From Parapristionchus giblindavisi (Eukaryota; Nematoda; Chromadorea; Rhabditida; Diplogasteridae), in NCBI GenBank assembly GCA_943737045.1, contig CALSFV010000206.1, forward strand, positions 1,893,501 through 1,957,500: a stretch of 64,000 nt of DNA, written 5' to 3'. The translations under genes and the position numbers were made by a program. Positions 12,701 through 23,146 of the stretch are shown here, piece by piece. How positions within the stretch are numbered: position 1 is the stretch's first letter; each line of letters starts with the position of its first letter. A model generated the notes under the pieces. That model saw only the letters and a program-made list of their open reading frames with translations, was not told the origin of the DNA and did no database searches.

Positions 12701-13018
12701 GTTCATAAATCCTCCAACTGTCAGTGTTACGTTGCTATCTTTGAGTAGCATTATGCATGGCACTCGATATCAATCTTGATCTTTTATCATTCAGATAGTT
12801 GTTCCTTTGGTGGAGAGAATGGGTCATTCCCTACGGAAGTACTAGGCGGAGATCATTCATGTCCTCATGGACAGCAATTCCAAATTGAAAAAAAGGACAG
12901 ATCGATTGATTTCTCTGATAATATTACATGCAACGAGGATGGATCGCTCACAATTAATGGCCAGAATATATCAACTGACTCAGTGAAAATTACTTGCGTT
13001 TCAGAGCAAGATTGTTAA
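7930..13018 (+). CDS. Secreted Cys-rich two-repeat protein B1, nonsense codon in signal peptide
   Basis: Eleven exons join with consistent phases to 338 codons: 7930-7978, 8028-8155, 9603-9652, 9752-9800, 11539-11566, 11639-11860, 11983-12125, 12212-12261, 12574-12616, 12692-12719, 12795-13018. Exon 1 encodes a signal peptide, but codon 9 is TGA (7954-7956) where copy B2 has TGG, so the full protein is probably not made. Exons 2-6 and 7-11 encode two homologous repeats with the same exon sizes (128/143, 50/50, 49/43, 28/28, 222/224) and phases, evidence for an internal gene duplication. Each repeat ends in a Cys module such as DFVTCNTDGTFGIDG or NITCNEDGSLTING, reminiscent of nematode C6/DUF281-type extracellular modules, though I cannot assign the family. 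Introns hold a MITE (9000-9581), a TA repeat and a hAT element. Function unknown; product would be extracellular. Confidence 0.7.
9000..9581. mobile_element. MITE (CAAGGGAATGC ends), TTA duplication, in B1 intron 2
   Basis: Left end CAAGGGAATGCTGGCAGCTT and right end complementary GTAAGCTGTCCGCATTCCCT, flanked by TTA at 8997-8999 and 9582-9584. It holds a tRNA-like segment on the - strand at about 9295-9365 with a B-box-like GGTTCGATCCCC, and a right arm related to the element at 7177-7608. A short open frame at 9060-9204 has no recognisable homology. Confidence 0.65.
9661..9722. repeat. (TA)n microsatellite
   Basis: About 31 TA units in the short intron between B1 exons 3 and 4. Confidence 0.95.
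9876..11522 (-). mobile_element. hAT-family DNA transposon derivative
   Basis: 1647 bp with terminal inverted repeats TAGAGTGGTGGGAGAGAATC (left) and, complemented, TAGGGTCGTGGGAGAGAATC (right). It is flanked by an exact 8-bp duplication GTTACTAT at 9868-9875 and 11523-11530, the hallmark of hAT. The only recognisable coding part is the N-terminal BED finger piece on the - strand; the catalytic region is missing, so this is a non-autonomous deletion derivative. It sits in intron 4 of B1, and its right duplication lies just 8 bases before exon 5, inside the acceptor tract. Confidence 0.85.
10473..10793 (-). CDS. BED zinc finger, N-terminal hAT transposase remnant
   Basis: 106-codon open frame. 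Residues 4-55 form a BED finger: conserved WDHF, then CKHC, then LWRHVRSKH giving the C2H pattern. Residues 60-95 (IVRYVASENLSFRTVENASFR) match the segment that follows the finger in hAT transposases. The RNase-H-like catalytic core and dimerisation domain are absent. It lies inside the element at 9876-11522 with its inverted repeats and 8-bp duplication. It may encode a DNA-binding fragment but is more likely a relic. Confidence 0.75.
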   Translation of the reverse strand: MMSSIWDHFIADKENETAACKHCNVKYLTKKGSTSNLWRHVRSKHPVELIDSGKKFDELCEKIVRYVASENLSFRTVENASFRALFDEGTRLPTRWQLTYKVIHGS

Positions 13019-13248
13019 ATTACCCAAATTTGTCTGTCTTTATATGATATATCCGAAATCACAGCCGAAATATTGTAATCTATGTTTCTAATTGTTCATA
13101 TGATAAATAATGAATTGCGATATGTAGCTTTTAGAAATTGCACACACATTCTCTCTTGTCTTCTTTATCGAAATGGCAAAAATAAATTTCTCAAGATTTC
13201 ATGGAAAATATATCGTATGGGATTCATATCCACGTCTTCGAGCACACT

Positions 13249-13464
13249 CTCTGGTATTTCAAAACTTAAAGTCTACTTAAAATACGTCACTGACTTGAAG
13301 TTTACTTTAAGTAGGCAAACTTCAAGAGTGACGTCACTTTTTCACTTTAAGTAGACTTGCGTCTCACTTGAAGTAGACTTACACAGTGGCGTCACACTTT
13401 AAGTAGCCTTACGGTTCACTTGAAGTAGACTTACATGTACACTTCAAGTTTTGAAATACCAGAG
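13249..13464. mobile_element. MITE with CTCTGGTATTT ends
   Basis: Ends CTCTGGTATTTCAAAACTT and complementary AAGTTTTGAAATACCAGAG, interior made of repeated CTTTAAGTAGACTTAC-like motifs in both orientations. Probable 2-bp duplication CT. The same copy is carried at 25705-25920, and a separate insertion of this family is at 23965-24172. Confidence 0.7.
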
Positions 13465-13939
13465 CTGGTGGCAGTGTCTTACAAGTGGAGGTAGTCGAGA
13501 CGACTCAGCCTAGCCTTATGAGATGGCACCAGCATGATTAGAATCACTTTTAGATGGTGATTGCAAATTCGTTTTCAGAAGTTCCTAATCGGCATGAGTT
13601 TCCAAATCCTGACCAGAGATGGGATTTTACGTTTACGGATTTTACGGATTCCGCAAAATTCAAAACCGTAAAATCCGTTAAATATTTTAATGAAATAAAT
13701 GCTTACAAATGTAAGAAAATTGTACAAAAAATCAATTTTTTTGCGCGAAATACTTACTCAACAGTTGTTAGAGTTTTGCAAGTGTGTTCTGATTGAATAT
13801 AGTCGACTCATGAAAATGTCGAATTCTCCTAAAGTGCAATAAGAACATCCAGCGATATGGATTCGACTAATTATTAATAGCGCGGTCTACTTTTTCATTT
13901 ATTTTGGCTTTATTGTTAATCTTTGCGCTGATAAAAAAG

Positions 13940-14318
13940 ATCAACCTCATTATCTCTTCAGTCATCCAGGATGTTTTCGCTGCTTAATCGTTCACACATT
14001 TAATCGAAATAACAGTGTGGGCGTAAAGGCATGCTTCTCATCGATTCCCTCGAACTTGAATAAGTCCTGGAAAGAACTTGCAGGTTACTGTAGCATTTGA
14101 TGCAGCAACGTTTATTGTTATATGTATAATAGTGAAAAATGAAAGCAATTATGCATTTCCTAATGGATTATTGTTGATTTCGGTAATGCAGAACTGTAAA
14201 TTACTGTAATTATCAGTGTGCATGTAATAATACATTATCAGCAATCGAATGGCCAGCTCCATGTTTTAGAGAGATGATGAGCCCTTTATTTGGAGTTAGA
14301 AAAGATGGAGTCGCCATG
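13940..14318 (-). pseudogene. Rearranged CHK kinase fragment
   Basis: Read on the - strand, 14225-14318 resembles exon 1 of K5 (MATPSFLTPNKGLIISLKHG against MTNPILLTPKKEFIISLLRE), 14030-14069 resembles the start of K5 exon 2, and it is directly fused to sequence like K5 exon 6 at about 13943-14025. Exons between are deleted, so it is a pseudogene. It is duplicated at 26387-26765. Confidence 0.6.
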
Positions 14319-14794
14319 AATAAGTAGATTGGGAACTGTGATAAATTTGTCAGCATGTTTTTTAGAATTTGTTCTGTCAAATCGTGAGAAAAACCGTAAA
14401 TTAGCACCGAAAAAAAAGATGAATTCTTATCAGCTTCATGCGCTCGCAAAATTGTGTAATAGATGTTTGTACCACATTTGCTCCCTGTCCACTCTCTCTT
14501 TTCTATCCACTCTCTCCACTTTTCTATCTTTGTATCCTCTACTATCTCCTAGCATAATCGCCTCTCTATCTCCACTAACAGTCCATTTTCGCCGACATTT
14601 TTTTATTTGTCTTTGTTGTTTTCCATAGTAAAGACGATCAATCAATCGTAGCGCACAGAATCGATGAGCACTGTCGGGCAGAGAAATGCTGAAAATAAAT
14701 TATGGTAGATCAAAGGTCAAAGGCGAAATTCATAATCACTTCGCCTCGATGTACTCAATTTCTCGTTTTTCTCTTCTCCGGTTTTGCAGGATAT

Positions 14795-14927
14795 TATCAC
14801 AGTGAGTAGCGCTCAAAAAGTAACTTATTTTTTTACTTACTTTTTTTTTTATTTCGTGTATTAATAGCGTAAAAGAAAGTAAACAGTAAGTTCTTTTTGC
14901 GCGCTACTTACTGTAATATTACCCTGT
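14795..14927. mobile_element. Hairpin MITE (CAGTRAGTAGCGC ends)
   Basis: Inverted ends CACAGTGAGTAGCGCTCAAA and complementary TTTGCGCGCTACTTACTGTA around a T-rich centre. Carried along in the duplication at about 27241-27378. Confidence 0.55.
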
Positions 14928-15038
14928 AAAAAAGGAGTTTTGCCTATATTATATCTTTATTTATTTATTTACATAATATATTTTATACTGGCTTTCGCTC
15001 TAATCGCCTCACTACTGTAATCTTTTCATTGGTGTTAA

Positions 15039-15151
15039 AGCAACACCCCACGCTAATTTGAAACTCTCCGCTGTGGCCACACTCTCTCGCTTTCTTTGTC
15101 TACGAGAGAGTGTTGCCAATGCGGAGAGTAAAACTAGCTTGGGGTGTGCCT
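15039..15151. mobile_element. 113-bp TTAA MITE
   Basis: Ends related to AGGCACACCCC, complementary right end GGGGTGTGCCT, flanked by TTAA. It carries a CTCTCTCGC hairpin and GCGGAGAG motifs. Other copies: 27491-27603 (same insertion), 51033-51145, 53124-53447 and 61064-61387 (each interrupted), 58329-58440. The TTAA duplication points to piggyBac-type mobilisation, an inference. Confidence 0.75.
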
Positions 15152-15589
15152 TTAACAATTAAATCTACCAATACATACACGCTTTAATTGTCTGTATTAC
15201 GGATAATTTTCAATGTTTGATACCCCAAAATCTGATGTAAAATTTTGCAGATGTCGAAGACCATTCTTGATCCGTCAATCGTTGTCCATTTGCTGCGAGA
15301 AGCTAATGAAGAGGTGCCAGAAAAGGTTGGTGTTAAAGATGGACCCACTCGAATCTCTATGCAAATACGTGACATACCATTTGTGCAAGGGATAAGTGGT
15401 ATTCAATAAATTAGCGTGGCCAGCCATGTATCCCTTGGCGTAGTGGACCTTAAAGGTGGAGTCCCTCGAATATTTTCGTAAAGAAACTGTGAAGACAGAA
15501 AGGTAACAAAAATTAATCTACCTACCGTACACTAATTATTTTATGATGATTCTGCTTATTGACCGCTAGAAACATGAATGAACCATCAG

Positions 15590-15830
15590 GCCCGTGCAGG
15601 GAAAGGCACGCTTTTTGAAAATTGAGGAATCGGAAATGGGATTTGAACTTGTGACAAATGGGTAACGACACGGCGGTTCATTAGAGGGATCCCTACATTT
15701 AACTTTGGCTTGAAGCCTCCCGCACTATGAAATATCGACAAAGTTGATTTGCACCGGGCGGGACTCGAACTTAGGAGGTTCGGATCGCTACACAAAAGTT
15801 CTACCCACTAAGCCATCTCGGCATGTATCT
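15590..15830 (-). repeat. tRNA-like sequences, SINE-derived
   Basis: On the - strand, 15753-15826 has an A-box-like TGGCTTAGTGGGTAGA and a B-box AAGTTCGAGTCCC, and 15637-15700 has a second B-box-like AAGTTCAAATCCC. Neither folds into a proper acceptor or T stem. Duplicated at about 28042-28282. It lies in intron 1 of K2. Confidence 0.45.
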
Positions 15831-16027
15831 TAAGTCGCAAAACTCGATGATAGCTCTAGTCAGAAGTGTTCCTATAGCGAGCAGCCGCAGCGCGTCGCCA
15901 CAACGCGCCCAATCCTATCGTATATCTCATTTAAATTTTCGTGGTAAGACTTTTTTGACCAATTTTTCAATAGGTTTGAAAAATCCAGAGCCGCTCTTAA
16001 TTACTGTTATTGAACTGCCGTGAACGA

Positions 16028-16405
16028 CGGTGGCCATATGAGGTGGGAATAACTGAACTGAATCAGTTTTCGATGTTGATTACGAATCCGTTTTCAAACG
16101 TTGCCCAATCGAGCAGAGATTCGAGAAAATCGATATTGAAATTCGACTATTTGATTCGAAAATTCACAACTTACCTACCTTATCCACTAAACTACAGCAG
16201 CAGGTGTTTGGATAGTTGATTGATGAGTTTATGAACGCATTAGGATGGTTTATATAGGAAGCCACACGAATTTCCGAAACAACTAGCGAATTTCAATATC
16301 GATTTTCTCTAATCTCAGCTCGATTGGGCAACGTTTGAAATCGGATTCGTAATCAGCATCGAAAACAGATTGAGGTCAGTTATTCCCACCTCAGATGGCC
16401 ACCTT
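16028..16405. mobile_element. Foldback element in K2 intron 1
   Basis: Arms of about 115 bp in inverted orientation, outer ends GTGGCCATATGAGGTGGGAA and its near complement; the centre has a tRNA-like A-box on the - strand (TAGTTTAGTGGATAAGG). The right side runs on to GCATCCCCTTG|TTA, the terminus typical of the CAAGGGGATG family, so this may be part of a larger element whose left end I could not find. Duplicated at 28480-28857. Confidence 0.55.
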
Positions 16406-16710
16406 AAGTTGGAAGCATCCCCTTGTTAGTATTAGTGTAGTCACAAAGCGGAGTAGTGGCATTGTGACCAGATGTAGAGTGTGCTCAAATTTCCTATGTC
16501 TATCTACAAAATTACACGCGAAATAACTTCCAGAATTCGATTTATTACATTTTGCAGGCAGCGACTGAACTTGACTACGAAAGACTAGCAGAAGGCAAAG
16601 GATTCACCTCCCATCTCTATACTGTTCGTTACAAGAGGAAGAAGTATGCTGTCAAGGTTCGACCGTTTCAAGCTCTGTTCAAATGTGGTGAAAAGAATTG
16701 AAAGCAGTGT

Positions 16711-16845
16711 CCGTATGCAAGAACAACGGGAAAACCGTTTTCCGGGAAAATGTGACTTCATTAGCTTAGGCGGAGGATTTTTGGAAAACGCCTCCGCCTA
16801 CGCTAATGACGTCACATTTTCCTGGAAAACGGTTCTTGCATACGG
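16711..16845. mobile_element. Hairpin MITE in K2 intron 2
   Basis: Ends CCGTATGCAAGAAC and GTTCTTGCATACGG with long, almost complete inverted arms. Absent from the same intron of K1, present in K3 (29163-29297), so it inserted before the K2/K3 duplication. Confidence 0.6.
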
Positions 16846-18624
16846 CCACAAGGGAAAACCTATCCTTATTATCGAATAAAACGGAAAAAAATATTTATCG
16901 ATTGTAGATCACCAGTGGCTCGACGATGGTAGAAGGGCAAGGTTGGTCACACTTTATTGAATAGCTTTTTGAGATGATCGATACAATTATTGATTGACTA
17001 CAGTACACGGTCATTCGAAGTGTTTTGTGTGAGGCAAAGTTGGTGCAGAATTATTTGTCGTGGAGTACATATTATTTCAAAGGAAAGCATCCTCGGGCTT
17101 CCTCCCTCCTCCCTCGGGCGTAGATAAATTATTATTATTATCTCGTTCAGAAGCCTGCAATGAAATCGCGGAGCATCAGCACAATCGTGAACTGGCTGCA
17201 TATCAATGGTTCAAACGAGTAATCGAAGATTACGGTAGCCAAGATCTATCCAAAATCGTGCGATTCTATGCTGGAATACCGTGTGTGAGAGGTGAAAAGG
17301 TTCGGTATACGGGAACTTGTAGTTTGATCTTTGATCTTTAAACTCTGATCTTTGCATCAGGGATACATCATTATGGACGAACTAAGCGACGAGGTTGCCT
17401 ACGATGTGAAGTTTACTGATGGATTCAAATTGCCTACGGTATGTCTGAGTTTGATCTTTGATCTTTACTTTCGAATTTGACTGCGGATCGTTCAGATCTA
17501 CTCTATTGTTGATCAGATGATAGGGTATCACACAGCTCATCTTTCAAGTGATATCGAGGTTTGAACTTTCAAACATTATATTTTCTTTTGCTTGAATGCC
17601 ATTGTTCTCATTTCTTTATCACATATTTCCTCTCACGGGTCTTGAGTACAGATACAGTATCTTCTAATCATTACTTTATCATATTCTTTACAGCTCATTC
17701 TGCCATCCAAAGATTTGCTTTTCTAACTTGGATAAGACTTTGTGCAAGATTGTGTCGGCAAACTACCTGAGAAAACATGGATCACTGATGATGTTAAGAA
17801 GTAAGTGTAGTTTGATCTTGGTTTTTGATCTTTGATCCCTAATCATTTGAACGTTAACCTTTGCTTTTCCCAGGACAATTAAAGAATGGTCAACCCCTGA
17901 AGCTCTCGAGCGCATGCAGTACGAACTCGTGGGAGATGAGAAGGGTCAGCAATAATTGATCTTTGAACTTTAATCTTTGATCTTTTCAGATATTCCTTAT
18001 GTTCTTTGTCATGGTGACCTCTGGCAGAATAATATTCTGCTCAAAAAGAATGAAAATGGCAATGTTGAGCTATTATCGATTGTTGATTGGCAGTGTGCCA
18101 CCGAAGGTCAGACACTAAAGATCAAAGATCAAACTACAAAGATCAAAGATCAATGATTTTTTCAGGACTCCCAATGCTCGACATGGCTTCAGTGCTGACC
18201 ATCAATCTTGATACAGAAGTGAGAAGAGCCCATGAAGATGAGATTCTACAGTATTATGCCGATCAAATTGATATGAACAGGAGTAGATTCATGAAGAAAT
18301 ATCCCATTACGTTTGATAAGGTGAGAGATCAACGATCAAAATAACAGAGATCGAAGATCAAACTACAGGGATCAAAAATCAATTTCACATAAGTTATGCA
18401 AAGGGGATCAATGAACAACCATGAAGATCGAAGATCAGAGATCGTATTTGCAGATTCGGTCGATGTATCGTCGTACGATGCGCTTCGCTGCACTTCAATT
18501 GATGTTCGTGATGGCTTTTCAACCGGGTGAAAATGTGAATGAGAATGAAGAGGGTGATGGAGTGATAGCGAGGAGGTTGAGAGGGGCACTAGAAGACTGT
18601 TTCGAATTTGAGAAGGAAGATTGA

Positions 18625-20680
18625 GGTTGGCACAGTGCCAGGGAAACTGTCGTTGTCTGACTCTATTGCTTGGCATGTTCTCTCATCAATTCTATGTTTA
18701 TGTATTTATTCATGATTATTTGAATTCCATGCTACTACATTCATACTAATAGTTCGTTAATCAATGATACGATAAATACCTTAATTTTCGCTTTATAACT
18801 ATCACGAAGCTCCTTCAAAAAGGGACCAGAACAGCCGAATGATCATGTGATCGTTCTTTGATCATAGCAGAAATAGTGTGCAAATGTGAGAGAACGCATT
18901 GTCTTGGCAGAGTGGGAGATAGTGTGGGAAAGTGAGAGAGTACACAGAGAGAACGACGTCGCTTGGGAAGTGATCTACCATCGATATTGTTCATCTCTCA
19001 TTGATTCCCTCCATTTTTGTGCATTTCTCTTCTTTTTCATTGGAACAGCTTACCGTTATGTCTTTCGTTTCGTTCAAATCGGTCTGAATCTCTCTACCTT
19101 TCCCTCTGGCCTTTCTGACCATCTTCTCGCCTGACCTCTCTCCATGACTCTTCATCTCTCGTCCCTTCTTCCTGTACTACTCCCTTTGACCCTTCTCCAT
19201 TTCTCTCACTATCCCTGTCCTTCCTCCCTTGTATTTGATTATGTAATGCTTCATAAACACTTGATCTACAATTATCGATTGACTACTTTTTCTACAATCA
19301 CGATATCTCTTCGATTTCCATATTGCTTCACTATTCTTGTCTAGTTCTCTTTTATTCTATTCCAATTTGCATATGATAATCATACAATACGTGGTCATAT
19401 TGTCATTTCATTTATTTGTAGTTTTCGGTCGTTTGTCTTCACCTCCTCCTCTCCTTTCTATGTTTGTTACTAATTTGCAGTTGATCTTTGATCTTAACTT
19501 GTTACCTATTCTCATTCTATTCATTTACAGCCTACGCTCACCAGTCGCAGACTGGTTCCTCTAATGGCCTGCGTCTGTTGATCTTCGAAGACGATGTCAA
19601 CTTATCAACGGCGTTTGCGGCTTATTGCTTCTCATAAAGGTACGAACCACCATTGTTTTTCTAGCTCTTGTTTATGTAACATCTGACTTTCGTACGTAAG
19701 CCTTCAAGCCTTTGCTGTGAGGAAGTTCATTTGATGGCTTATGAACGTTAGACATTGCGGCGCATGAACATAAGGTTAGTATAAATGCGTGGAAGAAATG
19801 CACTACGCTAAATGCGCGCATGGAACGTTGAAGTCATACAATTATTCCGCAAAAAAGTCTTAGGTGATGTTCAAAAGTTGTGAACTGTGTGTGGACATGG
19901 AGATTCGCCTCTTCTTTTATTTATCGTCATTTGAATACAACATCGTTAATATGTTCCACTTTTGAAATTTAACCTTGACGTGAAAACTTTTGCCGGCCTC
20001 CTCATCACCTTTCAAAATGCCTTCCTTTTTGATCCCAAAACGTTTACAACAGGGGCTGTTCGGAAAAATATTTTCGGAAAATCGGAAATACCAGCCCTGG
20101 TGTAGAATATGAAGATATCTTTGACTGATGTGAATCAGTTGAATTCTATGATAATTTATCTTTCTTCAGGAGAAATTTCGCTTCTTCGTCACCGTCGATT
20201 AAGATGTTCATCATCGTTGTTGAGGACTCGGAATGCTGATGATGATGGGATGCTATGAGCCTAGGATGATTTAATGGGATGCTCGGGATGATGGGATGGA
20301 TCCATGAATCTTGTCAAACGGGTCGACAGGCGTAATGTCGCAAACGTAGTTTTTGATAAAATTCTCCTTGCGAATGTGACGTCACGTTTGTTGACAAACT
20401 GTTTGTCGGATGTCATGTCTATGATCTCTGAAGTTTTCAACGGTAACTTCAATCTGACTTCAATCTTTGAACCATATTATCGCTCTTAAAAGTACGACCC
20501 ATCATTTTCGTCTATACTTTTTTATGGTCCTTTCAATCGTTTAATTTATAGCTATCTCCTTTCCTACTCATATAATCTGGATGCCACCTTCATCATCGAT
20601 GACGTCATCAGAAGGTTTTCGACGTCGTTACTGCGGACTCCTCGTGGTGGTGCTGGTGAATTAGAACGCTATCCGGAAGC
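18625..20680. other. Spacer behind K2, no intact gene
   Basis: Homologous to 3226-5150 and 31065-34700. It contains an ATG exon-like block at 19594-19640 (MSTYQRRLRL) and a degenerate second block at 20169-20240 with a stop. A near-palindrome with GTGACGTCACG is at about 20320-20400. No gene called. Confidence 0.45.
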
Positions 20681-20689
20681 TTTACTGTT

Positions 20690-21115
20690 CTGCTCGTCAA
20701 GAGACTTTTTCTACAAATAATAAAGATATTTGGGTGTGCTACTATTTGCAACTGGTGTCCAAGCCCGCGAAGTAAAATGGGCGGAGCCAAAATCGCAATA
20801 TAAGAGGGGTTCTCACAAAACGGATTGACGAGTATATCTACACCATTTGATGTGTCTACTAATAGGGACCCATGGTCTAGTGGATAAGAGGTCGGACGGA
20901 CAATCCGAGCGGTTGGTCGGCAAGAAAGTTCGAACCCCCAATAGGATTAGCAAAAGGTAACCACTCCCCATTGTGACCATCTATTTTTGCTATTTTTTCT
21001 TTGACATATTCTCGCTCTCTCTAGGCTAACTTCTTGTGTGTGCAATAGGTCCCATAAAATGACCATGAATCGCGAACTAACTTTTCTTTCTTAAAGTTAT
21101 TGTAAATATTCTGAA
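20690..21115 (+). repeat. tRNA-like repeat unit, copy 2
   Basis: tRNA-like core at 20865-20940 with A-box TGGTCTAGTGGATAAGAGG, 5-bp stem TCGGA/TCCGA and B-box AAGTTCGAACCCC. No TTAGGC tract here. Confidence 0.6.
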
Positions 21116-21489
21116 ATTGCATGTTCGAAGAGGGATTTTTCATTTGATGTATGTACTTCTAATATTCCATCCATGTACAGATAAGGAAACCCATTGGATC
21201 CCCTCCCAGAAGGTGTATTTTTCCTTCTTCACACAGCCATATCGGACGGAGCTCTTTCTGCTACGTGGGTTGATAACTGCCACATCTTCTCTAATATCTA
21301 TTTTGGGTTCTATTTTTGTTTGTGGTTAGCGGAGTTGTTGAAGTACTATCAAGATGTAAGACGATGACCGATGAATAAAGGAAGGGAGATACATTTATAT
21401 TGTGAAGGATACCTGTCATTATTCTTCTCGGATTTGTGTTAGCAAAGACGCGCATATGAAGATCACCGTGAGTGTTCTGGGACTACTTA

Positions 21490-21931
21490 TGTGGTGATAA
21501 TTTCTTGTAAATGGAATTGGAAATTGTCAAAAGTGTGTTAATTTTGCCCACTTGTAAATGGCATTGTAAAAAGCAAATATCTCGGTTCTCCGACTAGTTA
21601 TAGACTTGAAACTTGGTTTTTAGGTTAGAAACCACGAAAAAAGCTTATAAACGAAGCTCTACTAAGAACGGAGATATTTGCTTTTTACAAAATTTTCAGG
21701 AAAAACTCGGAAATTCTTGTAAAAAGCAAATATCTCAGTTCTTAGTAGAGGTAGAGAGTTAAAACTTCGATTATAAGCTTTTTTCGTGGTTTCTAACCTA
21801 AAAACCAAGTTTCAAGTCTCTAACTAGTCGGAGAACCGAGATATTTGCTTTTTACAATGCCATTTACAAGTGGGCAAAATTAACACACTTTTTACAATTT
21901 CCAATTCCATTTACAAGAAATTAACACCACA
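21490..21931. mobile_element. Long foldback MITE, TTA duplication
   Basis: 442 bp, almost wholly palindromic, flanked by TTA at 21487-21489 and 21932-21934. The fuller version of the element at 5993-6281. AAGCAAATATCTC occurs in both orientations four times in all. Confidence 0.7.
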
Positions 21932-23146
21932 TTAGTTATCCAAGGAGTGGATTCAAATGGTATATACCTCTTTTGATTTTCATTCGCCATTCGGTCAGAG
22001 TCCCAAAATTTTAGGGGTGTCTTATCATTATGTCGCGCACTGTATATGAGGCCGTTTGCGTGTGAATCGACTAAGTGCCGGCACAGTGAAAAAGTGAAAT
22101 TTTGGGGATAGGGGTTCTCAATGGTGCTGATAACGATGGTCATGTTCATTTTGCACCTAAAGCCACCGTTGAGGCCAGACGACGTCGCGTTGAATTCGAG
22201 TTTTCAGCCTTTTCTCCTTAACCAATAGTACTAAAATTTGCAGACTATGCACCCAGGGGCAGAATTTGATGACGATCACGCCTGTCTAATTCATTTTTCA
22301 TGAAAAAGTTTCCTAAATTTTAAAAATTTGAATAACTCTCAATGGCAAAAGTGTGTGAGTGAGATACATAGATCGGACCGTAATGACTTCAGGATCTCAT
22401 AGAAATAATTTCAGCCAATATGTGGTATGTGGTAGGTACTTTCAAGAAAATCAACTTTAAGTGAAGTCAAATTGCCGTTGAAATAGAGGCAATATCGTCA
22501 TTTAATCTACCTCCTTGACTCTCTTCCCCCAATCGATAGGCCTCACGATCGATAAGACAGGCGGTCTCTATCCTCTACTACATTCTCGTCTCACCGAAGA
22601 ATTAAGGAACTCATGAAGTATATATAGAGTAGGGGTGGTATGAATAAGGGCAGAAGAGGGATTGATGGATTTCCGTCGCATAAGGCGGTTTCGGTTTTAG
22701 CACGGTGGCAGTTTTCATGGTAAGGGATTCAGGTACGAATTCAAGAAATTTGAACGATAATATTGGGAGGGAGTGTTATCAACCCTGCAAGGAAGGGTTT
22801 TTTTGGGATGAAAGAACGAATTCTGAGGGGAGTGAATCCCAACAGTCTATACATCTAGAGGCACATGTAGTATGGGTAGTAGAAATCCTAAAAGGGAGAA
22901 TAATACGAAATGGATGAGATAGACGGTTGACGGTTTGATGAGATTTGAGATTATCAATAAATCGTTTCTCTCTTGCGATAACAGAAGCGTGGATCTTGTT
23001 TCAATGGTCAAAATAAATATCAAATAGATCCATAAATATAGTCTCTACGGTCCGTGTTCTCCAAGTTTCGCCTAATCTCTAGCATTTTACGCCGCTCATC
23101 AGGTTATATTTAAGGAGGTTATCATTTCATCGAACTTCAGAACGAA

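Larger units (their letters stand above)
15251..18624 (+). pseudogene. CHK kinase-like K2, disabled
   Basis: Same exon plan as K1: 15251-15325, 16558-16656, about 17096-17299, 17361-17438, 17496-17558, 17694-17800, 17874-17944, 17990-18106, 18166-18320, 18454-18624. Exon 6 has two in-frame TAA codons (17724-17726 and 17733-17735) where K1 and K3 read on. In exon 3 the K1 acceptor TTTTTCAG|TGG is ATTTCAA|AGG, losing the AG, and about 50 bp have been inserted; the insert keeps the frame open but offers no in-frame acceptor. Catalytic LCHGDLWQNN and IVDWQ remain in exon 8. Intron 1 is 1.2 kb because of inserted tRNA-like and foldback repeats. Function would have been as K1; this copy cannot make the full protein. 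Confidence 0.85.
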
